A stretch of 64,000 nt of DNA. It comes from Azospirillum oryzae (GTDB taxonomy: Bacteria; Pseudomonadota; Alphaproteobacteria; Azospirillales; Azospirillaceae). The notes under the pieces are model-generated. The model was given only the letters and a program-made list of their open reading frames with translations, was not told the origin of the DNA and searched no databases. Shown here piece by piece: positions 17,370 through 25,611 of this stretch; positions within the stretch are counted from its first letter, which is position 1, and each line of letters opens with the position of its first letter. The stretch is taken from assembly GCF_900177515.1 (NCBI RefSeq), contig NZ_FXAK01000007.1, forward strand, positions 1,224,501 to 1,288,500, written 5' to 3'. The position numbers and the translations under genes are program-made.

Positions 17370-19058
17370 TCAGCCCTGACGGATACGGGCGACGAAGGCC
17401 GACACTTCGCCCAGCATGCGGTCGGCGCGCTCACCCACCGCGCGGGCCGCGGCGGCGACCTCGGCGGAGGCCTGGCCGGTGGCGGTGGCGTGGCTGCACA
17501 CCAGGTTCAGGCTGTCGGACACCGAGCTGACGCCCTGCGCCGCCTCGTTGACGTTCCGGCTGATGTCGCGGGTCGCCGCCCCCTGTTCTTCGATGGCGGC
17601 GGAGATGCTGGAGGCGACGCTGTTCACCGTCTCGATGGCGCCGCCGACCCCGCGCATCGCCTCGACCACCGACGAGGTGGCGTCGGTCATGGCGGCGATC
17701 TGCGCCTGCACGTCGTCGGTGGCCTTGGCGGTCTGGTTGGCGAGGTTCTTCACCTCGCTGGCGACCACGGCGAAGCCCTTCCCGGCCTCGCCGGCACGTG
17801 CCGCCTCGATGGTCGCGTTCAGCGCCAGCAGGTTGGTCTGCTCGGCAATGGAGCGGATCAGATCGACAACCTCCACCGTGCGCCGGGCAACGCTGTCCAG
17901 CTGTTCGATCAGGGCATAGGTGCGGCGCACATCCTCCACCGCGCGGGCCGAGCCAGACGTCGATTCGGCGATCTGCTGGGCGATCTCGCGGATGGAGGCG
18001 GCCAGCTCCTCGGTGGCGCCGGCCACCGCCTGGACATTGCCGGAGGTCGTTCCCGCGGCGCGGGCGGCGCCGTCCATCAGCCGGGTGGTCTGTTCCGCCC
18101 CACTGCTCATGGCGCCCGACGTGTGGGTCAGCTGACCCGCCGATTCGGCGACCGAATGGACCAGCGCGCCGACCGTGCTTTCGAACTCGTCGGCCAGCCG
18201 CTTCATGGTGGCGCGGCGGGCCTCCTCGGCTTCCCGTTCCAGCGCGGCATGGCGGCGGCGCAGATCCTCCGCCTCGATGGCGCTGAGACGCAGGGTCTCC
18301 ACCGAGCGGGCCAGCGCCCCCACCTCGTCGGCGCGGTCGGTGCCGGCGACCTGGGCGGCGAGATCGCCCTTGGCGATCCGGCCGGTGGCTGCGGCGATGC
18401 CGTCCAGCCCCTTGCCGATGCGCGACACCAGCCGGAAGCCGAACAGCCCCAGCACCAGCGCCGCCGCCAGCGTCACCGCCAGCGTGTTGATCAGCGTGCT
18501 GCGGAAAGCGGCGTCGACGTCGTCGATGTAGACGCCGGTGCCGATCATCCAGCCCCACGGCTCATAGATCGCGGCATAGGCCAGCTTCGGAAACGGCTCG
18601 GTGCCGCCGGCCTTGGGGAAGTTGTATATCAGCGTGCCGTCGCCGCTGCGCGCCGAGTCGATCAGCCCGCGAATCACCAGAACGCCGTTGCTGTCCTTGA
18701 AATCGGCCAGCTTGCGGGTGCCTTCCAGGTCGGGGCGGACGCCGTGAAACACGTTGGTGCCGTCGAACTCGTACCCGAACATGTATTCGTTGCCGAAGAA
18801 GCGCAGGGCACGCAGCGCAGCCTTGGCGCGGGCCTGCGCCTCGTCCCGGCTGAACTCTCCCTTCGCGGCGCGGGCGTCGTAGGACTTCATGATCGACAGC
18901 GAGGTCTGCACCACCGCCTGGATCGAGTTGCGGTATCCCTCGACCATCGTCTCGCGCTTCGAGGTCGCGGACCAGATGCCGGCCACCAGGATGGCGGCGA
19001 GGAACAGCCCCTGAAGGATCAGGAGCTTCGCCTTGATGCTGTTGAGTTTTGTGAACAT
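17370..19058 (-). CDS. Methyl-accepting chemotaxis protein with single Cache domain
   Basis: 562 aa from the ATG at 19058 ([13 protein letters not shown]). The N-terminal membrane segment (about 9-28) is followed by a periplasmic sCache_2-like domain (about 35-180, with [19 protein letters not shown] and [18 protein letters not shown]). Then come a second membrane segment (about 186-206), HAMP (about 207-260) and a cytoplasmic signalling hairpin. The conserved tip is [20 protein letters not shown] followed by [15 protein letters not shown]. There is no C-terminal CheR-tethering pentapeptide. The sCache_2 ligands of characterised relatives are often carboxylates; the ligand here is unknown. 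Confidence 0.92.
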   Translation of the reverse strand: MFTKLNSIKAKLLILQGLFLAAILVAGIWSATSKRETMVEGYRNSIQAVVQTSLSIMKSYDARAAKGEFSRDEAQARAKAALRALRFFGNEYMFGYEFDGTNVFHGVRPDLEGTRKLADFKDSNGVLVIRGLIDSARSGDGTLIYNFPKAGGTEPFPKLAYAAIYEPWGWMIGTGVYIDDVDAAFRSTLINTLAVTLAAALVLGLFGFRLVSRIGKGLDGIAAATGRIAKGDLAAQVAGTDRADEVGALARSVETLRLSAIEAEDLRRRHAALEREAEEARRATMKRLADEFESTVGALVHSVAESAGQLTHTSGAMSSGAEQTTRLMDGAARAAGTTSGNVQAVAGATEELAASIREIAQQIAESTSGSARAVEDVRRTYALIEQLDSVARRTVEVVDLIRSIAEQTNLLALNATIEAARAGEAGKGFAVVASEVKNLANQTAKATDDVQAQIAAMTDATSSVVEAMRGVGGAIETVNSVASSISAAIEEQGAATRDISRNVNEAAQGVSSVSDSLNLVCSHATATGQASAEVAAAARAVGERADRMLGEVSAFVARIRQG

Positions 19059-19120
19059 TGCCCAGCCCCACACGATGCGCGCGCCACCACGGCCGTCGCT
19101 TGCGGACACGGCATAGTGCG

Positions 19121-19151
19121 CTTCGCTAATTTATCGAAATCTAATGCGAAG
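19121..19151. promoter_or_regulatory. AT-rich inverted repeat upstream of the chemoreceptor gene
   Basis: CTTCGC (19121-19126) and GCGAAG (19146-19151) flank an AT-rich 19-bp centre that is itself partly symmetric (TAAT...ATTA-like). It lies 62 bp upstream of the chemoreceptor ATG and is the most AT-rich stretch nearby, so it probably includes the promoter or an operator. No clear -35/-10 or sigma-28 box was identified. Confidence 0.4.
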
Positions 19152-19292
19152 TGTGACACATACCTGAGTACTTCGCGACTGCGCAATCTCTAACGCGGGG
19201 CTAGGAATAATCCGGATGAACAGGCGGCCGGTTGTGACCATCTCCAGCCTCCGGGTTACACCTGATGGCGAAGTCTGGCAGGATGCGGCGCC

Positions 19293-20024
19293 ATGACGCT
19301 GATCGCATATCCGCTCTCGGGCGTGCTGCCCGACATCCGCCCGGCCCGTCCGACCCGCGACTGGATCGACAACCTGCCGGAGCAGTACGGCTATCGCTGC
19401 CTGCCGCTGAACATCGCCAGCATGCATGGGTGGGAGGTCTGCTGTCCCGTGCGGGTGACGGCGGTGTGGGACGGCGGGGTCGGCGTCGAGGCCATCACCG
19501 TCACTGCGGAGGAACAGCATCCCCTGCTGCCCGCCAGCCATTTCGGCAGCGGCGTGCTAACCTTCCATGTCGCCGCGCTGTTCCGCACCCCGCCGGGCGT
19601 CAACCTGATGGTGACCGGACCGTTGAACCACCCGAAGCACGGCATCTTGGGCCTGTCGGGAATCATCGAGACCGACTGGTCACCCTATCCCTTCACCATG
19701 AACTGGAAATTCACCGCGCCCGGCGTGCCGGTGACCTGGGAGAAGGGAGAGCCCTTCGCCCATCTGATGCCGATCCAGCGCGGTCTGGTGGAAAGCCTGG
19801 CGCCGGAGGTCCGCGACCTCGACAGCGATCCGGAGACGGCGGCGCAGTACCGCGCGTGGGCGGCCTCGCGCAGCCAGTTCAACAGCGACCTGCAGACGCC
19901 GGGCAGCGCCGCCGCGCAGGAACGCTGGCAGAAGGGCTATTACCGCGGCAAGCAGCCGGACGGCACGGACGGCCCGCCCGGCCATGAGATCAAGGTCCGG
20001 GCGAAACCGTTTCCAAACGGATAG
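19293..20024 (+). CDS. Conserved hypothetical protein, DUF6065-like
   Basis: 243 aa without signal peptide or membrane segment. The N-terminal half has YPLSGVLPDIRPARPTRDW, YRCLPLNIASMHGWEV and NHPKHGILGLSGIIETDWSP, which I associate with the DUF6065 family (from memory). The C-terminal region is acidic/polar with DLDSDPETAAQYRAW and ends in a charged tail. The function is not known; the abundance of Trp and Pro around HGWEV and TMNWKF suggests a compact beta-rich enzyme or binding domain. The stop codon abuts the stop of gmk on the other strand with no base between. Confidence 0.65.
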   Translation: MTLIAYPLSGVLPDIRPARPTRDWIDNLPEQYGYRCLPLNIASMHGWEVCCPVRVTAVWDGGVGVEAITVTAEEQHPLLPASHFGSGVLTFHVAALFRTPPGVNLMVTGPLNHPKHGILGLSGIIETDWSPYPFTMNWKFTAPGVPVTWEKGEPFAHLMPIQRGLVESLAPEVRDLDSDPETAAQYRAWAASRSQFNSDLQTPGSAAAQERWQKGYYRGKQPDGTDGPPGHEIKVRAKPFPNG

Positions 20025-20672
20025 TTACAGCGTGTCCTGAATGCTGCGCACGAACTCCGGCAGGCCGACCTGACGGCGGCGGCGCAGCCGTTCGGCGTGC
20101 AGGATCGACTCGACCGCGTTGATGCTCTCGTTCACGTCGCTGTTGACGATGACATAGTCGTATTCCGGCCAGTGGCTGATCTCGTTGGACGCCTTCGCCA
20201 TGCGGTTGGCGATGACCTCCTCCGAATCTTGGCCCCGGCCGCGCAGGCGGCGTTCCAGCTCACCGACCGACGGCGGCAGGACGAAGACGCTGACCAGATC
20301 GTCACGGGCGTTCTGCGCCAGTTGCTGCGCGCCCTGCCAGTCGATGGCGAACAGCACGTCGCGCCCGGCGCCCAGCGCATCCTCCACCGCCACCCGCGGC
20401 GTGCCATAGCAGTTGCCGAACACGCGGGCATGCTCCAGCAGATCGCCGGTCTCCGCCATATGGTCGAAGCGCTGCTGGTCGATGAAGTAATAGTCCAGCC
20501 CTTCGGCCTCGCCGGGGCGCATCGGCCGGGTCGTCACCGACACCGACATGGTGATGCCGGCATCGCGCTCCAGCAGGCCGCGGGCGATGGTGGTCTTGCC
20601 GGCACCCGACGGGGAGGACAGCACCAGCATCAGGCCGCGCCGGTGGATCAGGGAGGTGTTGGTCGCAGCCAT
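20025..20672 (-). CDS. gmk: Guanylate kinase
   Basis: 215 aa from the ATG at 20672; a GTG three codons earlier is possible. P-loop SSPSGAGKTT (about 20-29), GMP-binding TTRPMRPGEAEGLDYYF, and IDWQGAQQL with VFVLPP in the core are all diagnostic. The enzyme phosphorylates GMP to GDP in purine nucleotide synthesis. The yicC gene lies immediately upstream on the same strand, as is common in proteobacteria. It is tail-to-tail with the DUF6065-like gene. Confidence 0.95.
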   Translation of the reverse strand: MAATNTSLIHRRGLMLVLSSPSGAGKTTIARGLLERDAGITMSVSVTTRPMRPGEAEGLDYYFIDQQRFDHMAETGDLLEHARVFGNCYGTPRVAVEDALGAGRDVLFAIDWQGAQQLAQNARDDLVSVFVLPPSVGELERRLRGRGQDSEEVIANRMAKASNEISHWPEYDYVIVNSDVNESINAVESILHAERLRRRRQVGLPEFVRSIQDTL

Positions 20673-20694
20673 GGCGCTCACTCGGTTTGGATGA

Positions 20695-21591
20695 TCACTC
20701 GATGTTCTGGACCTGCTCGCGAAGCTGCTCGATGGAGGCTTTCAACGACAGGCCGATGCGGGTCAGTTCGACGTCCGCCGATTTGGAGCAGAGCGTGTTG
20801 GCCTCGCGGTTGAACTCCTGGCACAGGAAATCGAACCGCCTGCCGATGGCTCCGCCTTCGGCCATCAGGTCGCGCGCGGCCTGGATGTGGGCGCGCAGGC
20901 GGTCCAGCTCCTCGCGCACGTCGGCCTTGCCGATCAGGATCGCCGCCTCCTGCGCCAGCCGGTCTTCCGACAGGGCGGGGAAGGAGCCGAGGATCGCGGC
21001 GACCTGGGTGCGCAGCTTCTCGCGCAGCGCTTCCGGCTGGGTGGAGGCGCAGGCCGACGCCGCCTCGACCAGCCGGGCGATCTCGTCGAGATGGCCGTTC
21101 AGCACCTCGGCGATGCGGGCTCCCTCGGCAAGGCGGTTGACCACCAGCTGGTCGATCAGCTTGGCCAGTTCGCCCTTCAACACCGATTCGACGCGCTCGC
21201 GCGCCTCGGTCTCGTCCTCTTCCACCGGCTCGATGATGCCGCGGACCGCCAGCAGCGAATCCAGCCGCGGCGGGGCGGCGCCAGCCCCCTCGATCTCCCG
21301 CGCGATCTCCAGCACCTGAGCCAGAAGCTCGCGGTTGATGCGCAGTTGGGAGACCGCCTGGGCGCGGTTGACGGTCAGGGTCAGGTTGACGTTGCCGCGG
21401 GCCAGCCGCTTGGGCAGCTCGGCTCTCGCCACCGCCTCGACGCTGTCGAAGCCCGACGGCAGGCGGCAGCGCAAATCCAGGCTGCGGCCATTGACGCTCT
21501 TGGCCTCGAAGGTCCAGGAATAACCGTCGCCGTGCCCGTCGACGCGCGCGAAACCGGTCATGCTGGCAATGACGGGGCGATGGGCTGGCAA
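20695..21591 (-). CDS. yicC: YicC/YloC family endoribonuclease
   Basis: 298 aa. The family signature SMTGFAR lies at residues 10-16. A TTG at 21591, with GAGG about nine bases upstream, gives the usual short lead (VIAS) before it; the ATG of MTGFAR itself (21561) has no ribosome-binding site, so TTG is preferred. The C-terminal domain has the conserved GRRFDFLCQEFNREANTLCSKS. YicC-family proteins act as RNA endonucleases or RNA-decay adaptors (literature knowledge of E. coli/B. subtilis members). gmk follows directly. Confidence 0.9.
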   Translation of the reverse strand: MPAHRPVIASMTGFARVDGHGDGYSWTFEAKSVNGRSLDLRCRLPSGFDSVEAVARAELPKRLARGNVNLTLTVNRAQAVSQLRINRELLAQVLEIAREIEGAGAAPPRLDSLLAVRGIIEPVEEDETEARERVESVLKGELAKLIDQLVVNRLAEGARIAEVLNGHLDEIARLVEAASACASTQPEALREKLRTQVAAILGSFPALSEDRLAQEAAILIGKADVREELDRLRAHIQAARDLMAEGGAIGRRFDFLCQEFNREANTLCSKSADVELTRIGLSLKASIEQLREQVQNIE

Positions 21592-21703
21592 AGGCGGCCT
21601 CTTTTGAAAAGCGGTGTCGATGTGTGTCGTGCTTATAAACGCGACACCAACCTACAACAAGCGTCCGCACCATGCGGCATCCCACGAACAGGGCAGTAAC
21701 TCC

Positions 21704-22465
21704 ATGAAGCAGCCGCGTTCCATCGTCATCACCGGCGCATCGAGCGGCATCGGCGAGGCACTGGCGCTTCTCTATGCCGTCCCCGGCACGGCACTCGCCA
21801 TGACAGGCCGGGATCTTGCGCGGCTGGAGGCGGTGGCCCAGCGCTGCCGCGCCGCCGGCGCCCAAGTGGAGACGGCGGTGATCGACGTGGCCGACCGCGC
21901 CGCCATGGCCAACTGGCTGGCGCGGGTCGATGCCGCAATGCCGGTCGACCTGCTGATCGCCAACGCCGGCATGTCGGCCGGCACCGGCGATGGCGGTGAG
22001 ACGGAGGAGCAGGCCCGGCGCATCCTGGCGGTGAACATCGACGGCGTGCTGAACAGCATCCACCCGCTGCTTCCGGCCATGCGGGCGCGGCGGCGCGGCC
22101 AGATTGCCATCATGGCGTCACTGGCGGGATTCCGCGGCCTTCCCGGCGCGCCGGCCTATTGCGCCAGCAAGGCGATGGTGCGGGTCTATGGCGAGGCGTT
22201 GCGCGGCGATCTGGCCGGGGAGGGGATCGGCGTGTCGGTGATCTGCCCCGGCTTCGTCAAGAGCCGAATGACGGCGGTGAACCGCTTCCCCATGCCCTTC
22301 CTGATGGAAACCGATGCGGCTGCCCGCGTCATCCGCCGTGGGCTGGAGCGCAACAAGGCGCGGATCGCCTTTCCCTGGCCGATGATGGCCGCGGTCTGGC
22401 TTCTGGCCCTGCTTCCCCCGGCATGGACCGACGGCTTGCTGCGGCAGGCGCCGCGCAAGCCGTGA
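21704..22465 (+). CDS. Short-chain dehydrogenase/reductase
   Basis: 253 aa from the ATG at 21704. Classical SDR: cofactor loop TGASSGIGEA (about 10-19), NAG motif LIANAGMSAG, active-site Ser in MASLAGFRG and YCASK with catalytic Tyr and Lys. The post-active-site CPGFVKSRMT is also present. The C-terminus carries a hydrophobic helix (MMAAVWLLALLPP) that may anchor it to the membrane, a feature of lipid-acting SDRs (inference). It is divergent from yicC, with about 112 bp between starts, and its 3' end lies 41 bp from the EAL-like gene. Confidence 0.85.
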   Translation: MKQPRSIVITGASSGIGEALALLYAVPGTALAMTGRDLARLEAVAQRCRAAGAQVETAVIDVADRAAMANWLARVDAAMPVDLLIANAGMSAGTGDGGETEEQARRILAVNIDGVLNSIHPLLPAMRARRRGQIAIMASLAGFRGLPGAPAYCASKAMVRVYGEALRGDLAGEGIGVSVICPGFVKSRMTAVNRFPMPFLMETDAAARVIRRGLERNKARIAFPWPMMAAVWLLALLPPAWTDGLLRQAPRKP

Positions 22466-22484
22466 CCGCCGTCCTCAATCCACC

Positions 22485-22516
22485 TTGGCCCTAATCGACT
22501 TTGGCCCTAATCGACT
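22485..22516. repeat. 16-bp perfect tandem duplication over a stop codon
   Basis: TTGGCCCTAATCGACT occurs twice head-to-tail (22485-22500 and 22501-22516), followed by TTGG as the start of a third unit. The second copy encodes the last codons and stop (KVD, TAG) of the EAL-like gene on the minus strand; the first copy repeats that end beyond the stop. It looks like a recent slippage or small tandem duplication. Confidence 0.9.
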
Positions 22517-23793
22517 TTGGCGTGCGCGATGGCCTCGCGGACGCTGACGCCCTTGCGCATGATGTTGTCGACCGCACGGCCCTGGACCAGATTGATCCCC
22601 ATCTTGTGGGCATAGACCAGGCTGGTCACGCTGTCGCAGCGCGCCAGGATGAACTTGCAGCGGTCCTGTTCGGCGATGCGGTCGCGGAAATACTTCTCGA
22701 ACTGCGGGTCCATCTCCAGCATGTCGTTGGACCAGAAGATCTTGGCGTAATCGGCGTTCAGATATTCCAGATCGAAGTTCGTCACCCAGAACGGGTTCAG
22801 CCCGTCCACCGCGATCTGGTACCGGCGGTCCTGCGCGAACTCCACCACCTCGTTGAACAGCGACAGATTCTCGATCAGGTCACCCTTCGACACCTCCAGC
22901 ACCACCTGCCCGCGGAAGTCGATCGGCAGCCGTTCGTCGAACTTCACGAAGCCGGTGGAGATGACGGTCGACAGGTTGATGTTGATGCCGATCCGCCGCC
23001 CGCGCATGAAGCTCAGGCCATGGTTCAGCGCGCGCAGCACCGACTGGTCGAGATTGGCGGTGAAGTAGTTGAACAGCCACTTGTTGGCGGTGATGTCGTA
23101 GTCGGGGCAGAGCCGCTCCTGCAGCAGCTTGATGGAGATGTAGAGTTCATAATACTCCATCTCCGCATCGCCGCCGCCGATGTTGGCGATGCCCTGGTTG
23201 AACAGGAAGGGCGACAGGTCGAACATCTGCATGGAGCGTTCGAGCTTGCCCAACTCCTCCAGCGTGATCGGCGGCTTGGTCTCGGTGACGTGCTGCCCGG
23301 TCTCGTTCGCCTGCAGTTCTTCGATGAAACGGATGACGTTGATGAAGTTCAACGCCAGTTCCATGATCGAATAGAGCGAATATTCCTTATAGGGGTTCGG
23401 CCCGGTCAGCGTCGTCTTGGACAGGAAGACCTGTTCCACCGTCTGGCAGACGTCCGTGACGCCTGTCAGCTTCAGCCCCTTGTAGAGGATGATGACGTCG
23501 CCGTTGGAAATGTTGAAGGACTGCAGATAGGAGGCCTTGGTCGCCAGTTCCTGGATGATGGAGCGGACCATCATCTGGCTGGTCGGATCGCGGTCCTTCA
23601 GCAGCGACAGGTGCATGTGGATCAGCCGCATGCCCTGCAGTTCGTTCTTCGCCGACCGCAGCAGGTTCAGGAGCTTGTCGTTGTCGAAATCCGGCTTCTG
23701 GTCCTTGGCGGCGGCGACGGCGGCCTGCTTTTCCGTTGTGGAAAGCCGGACACGGTCCCGTCCAACCGGTGGTCTGCCGCCAAACCTGCTCAT
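22507..23793 (-). CDS. Degenerate EAL-domain-like protein (probably not catalytic)
   Basis: 428 aa from the ATG at 23793 (MSRFGGRPPVGRDR). The C-terminal half resembles a diguanylate phosphodiesterase (EAL) fold: ININLSTVISTGF and the final KMGINLVQGRAVD match the usual N-S strand and the G-QG motif. The catalytic signatures (ExL, DDFG, ExVE) are absent or altered, for example DGLNPFW and LNADYAKIFW. The N-terminal half (NISNGDVIILYKG, YSIMELALNFINVI) has no recognised domain. It probably acts as a c-di-GMP effector or scaffold rather than an enzyme (inference). The 284-bp upstream region (23794-24077) contains no gene; its AT-rich part near 23970 may be the promoter. Confidence 0.6.
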   Translation of the reverse strand: MSRFGGRPPVGRDRVRLSTTEKQAAVAAAKDQKPDFDNDKLLNLLRSAKNELQGMRLIHMHLSLLKDRDPTSQMMVRSIIQELATKASYLQSFNISNGDVIILYKGLKLTGVTDVCQTVEQVFLSKTTLTGPNPYKEYSLYSIMELALNFINVIRFIEELQANETGQHVTETKPPITLEELGKLERSMQMFDLSPFLFNQGIANIGGGDAEMEYYELYISIKLLQERLCPDYDITANKWLFNYFTANLDQSVLRALNHGLSFMRGRRIGININLSTVISTGFVKFDERLPIDFRGQVVLEVSKGDLIENLSLFNEVVEFAQDRRYQIAVDGLNPFWVTNFDLEYLNADYAKIFWSNDMLEMDPQFEKYFRDRIAEQDRCKFILARCDSVTSLVYAHKMGINLVQGRAVDNIMRKGVSVREAIAHAKVD

Positions 23794-24077
23794 ACCTTGC
23801 TCACTCCCACAACAAGCGTCGCGCCTGCCAACCACCCATGTCTTCGGCCGCTCATTGTTCGGCAGCCTTTTGATTTTCGTCCGGGCCTTTCCGCCCGGCC
23901 GACTCCGGCGGCTCGTGAACCGGCCGGGCATGCCCGATCCGTCCGATCATACGAAGCCGAACCGATCTTAACGGTAACTTTCTTTAAAAAGCCCTTAAGG
24001 CTAAAGTCCGGGCGCAGGAGGCACCCGGACCGCCGTAAAAGGCGCCGCAATCATCGAAGCGACGCCATCCGAAAAGG

Positions 24078-25268
24078 TCAAGTTTCGGATTCGGCCGAAT
24101 CGGTCGTCTGGCGCGGTTCGCCAGCAGGAACGATGCGGACGCGACGGTCTATGACCGCAAGTCCGATCTTTCCGTGTTTCAGGGCGAGCGCATCATTGCC
24201 GAACAGTTCGCGCCGCCAGCCCTGCATTGCCGGAATCTCGGCCCGATCATCGGCTGCCAACGCCTCCAGATCGGCCGAGGATGCCACCAACTTCGCCGCG
24301 ACATTGTTCTCGTCGCACTTCATCTTCAGAAGCACGCGCAGCAATTCGACGATCGGTTGCAGTCCGGGCGGCGGTTCCTCGCGCGGTTCGACGCGGGGCA
24401 GGGCGCTGTCCGGCAGGTCCAGCCCGGCCTGCACCGCGGCCAGCACGTCGGACCCCTGGCGCCCCTCCGCAAAGCCCCGGCCCAGACCGCGGGTGCGGGC
24501 GAGGTCGTCGACCGTGGTCGGCGCGTGGGCGGCGATCTCCAGCAACGCCTCGTCGCGCAGCACGCGGGAGCGCGGCTGGTCGCGGCGCTGGGCCTCGCGC
24601 TCGCGCCACGCCGCCAACTCCTTCAGCACGGCCATGAAGCGCGGCTTGTTCGTCCGCACCTTCAGCCGCATGTAGGAGCTTTCCGGATCGACCTGATAGG
24701 TGGCCGGGTCGGTCAGGATCGCCATCTCCTCTTCCAGCCAGTGCGAGCGGCCGGATCGGGCGAGGCGGCGCTTCAGCTTCTCATAGGCCGGGCGCAGGTG
24801 GATTACGTCGGACAGGGCGTAGGTCAGCTGCCGGTCGGTCAGCGGCCGGTGCGACCAGTCGGTGAAGCGGCTGGACTTGTCGATGCGGGCGCCGGCCAGC
24901 TTGGTCACCAGCGTCTCGTAGCCGACGCTTTCGCCGAAGCCGCAGACCATCGCCGCGACCTGGGTGTCGAACAGCGGATGCGGGATCTGGCCGGACAGGT
25001 GCCAGAAGATCTCCACGTCCTGGCGGGCGGCGTGGAACACCTTCAGCACCGACGGGTCGCTCATCAGCGCGAACAGCGGCGCCAGGTCGATGCCCTCGGC
25101 CAGCGGGTCGATGGCGACCGCGCCGTCGGGCCCGCCGACCTGCACGAGGCACAGTTGCGGCCAATAGGTCTTTTCCCGCAGGAACTCGGTGTCGACCGTG
25201 ATGTACTCGGCCCCTGCCAGCGACTGACAGAAGGCCTGAAGGGCGTCGGTTGTCGTGATGAGCGTCAT
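24078..25268 (-). CDS. rnd: Ribonuclease D
   Basis: 396 aa from the ATG at 25268 (MTLITTTDALQAFC). DEDDy exonuclease: VDTEF (Exo I, Asp and Glu), VFHAARQDVEIF (Exo II) and YALSDVIHL (Exo III with Tyr and Asp). The HRDC domain begins near residue 205, with AWREREAQRRDQPRSRVLRDEALLEIA, and a second HRDC-like segment follows. The enzyme trims tRNA and other stable RNA 3' ends. It is divergent from aspS across a 343-bp gap that also holds a palindromic element. Confidence 0.92.
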   Translation of the reverse strand: MTLITTTDALQAFCQSLAGAEYITVDTEFLREKTYWPQLCLVQVGGPDGAVAIDPLAEGIDLAPLFALMSDPSVLKVFHAARQDVEIFWHLSGQIPHPLFDTQVAAMVCGFGESVGYETLVTKLAGARIDKSSRFTDWSHRPLTDRQLTYALSDVIHLRPAYEKLKRRLARSGRSHWLEEEMAILTDPATYQVDPESSYMRLKVRTNKPRFMAVLKELAAWREREAQRRDQPRSRVLRDEALLEIAAHAPTTVDDLARTRGLGRGFAEGRQGSDVLAAVQAGLDLPDSALPRVEPREEPPPGLQPIVELLRVLLKMKCDENNVAAKLVASSADLEALAADDRAEIPAMQGWRRELFGNDALALKHGKIGLAVIDRRVRIVPAGEPRQTTDSAESET

Positions 25269-25437
25269 GGTTGCTTCATACACGACCGAACGGGTGCTTG
25301 AAAGTCCGCCGACGCGCGGGGCCGATGCGCGTTGCAGAAGGGCGGTCCGGCCGGGCCGGCGGGCGGATTTTCCCGGTTCGCTTATCCCACGGCCCAGGCG
25401 GTGTTAAACTGGGCTCCGGCGGTCGGACCGACGGCGG

Positions 25438-25493
25438 ATGGAACGGTTGAACAGGGTGGCCCAGGATGTTTCAAACCGTTCCAAACGTTCCAT
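25438..25493. repeat. 56-bp palindromic element, copy A (upstream of aspS)
   Basis: Outer arms ATGGAACG (25438-25445) and CGTTCCAT (25486-25493) are perfect inverted repeats, with an alternative inner stem GGAACGGTT/AACCGTTCC. Read on the minus strand it aligns without gaps with the element upstream of lexA (49622-49677). Both are 56 bp, and both lie about 117 bp from the start codon of the gene they precede. The arms are conserved while the centre has diverged. It lies within the 343-bp gap 25269-25611, in which I see no gene, only this element and candidate promoters. Confidence 0.7.
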
Positions 25494-25531
25494 CCGGGCT
25501 CCCGCCGCACTGCGCTGCACCCTATCGCGGC

Positions 25532-25560
25532 TTGACTTTCGCGCGCGTCCGGTGTGGTGT
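25532..25560 (+). promoter_or_regulatory. Possible aspS promoter
   Basis: TTGACT (25532-25537), 17-bp spacer, TGGTGT (25555-25560). The -35 is good and the -10 weak. It lies 38 bp downstream of the palindromic element and 51 bp before the aspS ATG. Confidence 0.35.
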
Positions 25561-25611
25561 GTCGAACCGCTTTTTCCGCCGGAATCCGCCCTTTTCAAGG
25601 TGTTTCGACCC

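Noticed and set aside
25404..25490. Possible small proteins encoded by the two palindromic elements (both begin ME-LER-ET and share LFN-SIR)
   Set aside because: The shared residues follow from conserved palindrome arms. Central codons differ mainly by non-synonymous changes, and copy B has no ribosome-binding site, so a DNA/RNA element is the simpler reading, although a tiny peptide cannot be excluded.
25486..25493. LexA box upstream of aspS
   Set aside because: The paired GTTC repeats here are spaced by 5 bases (GTTCCAAACGTTC), not the 7 needed for the alphaproteobacterial LexA consensus.
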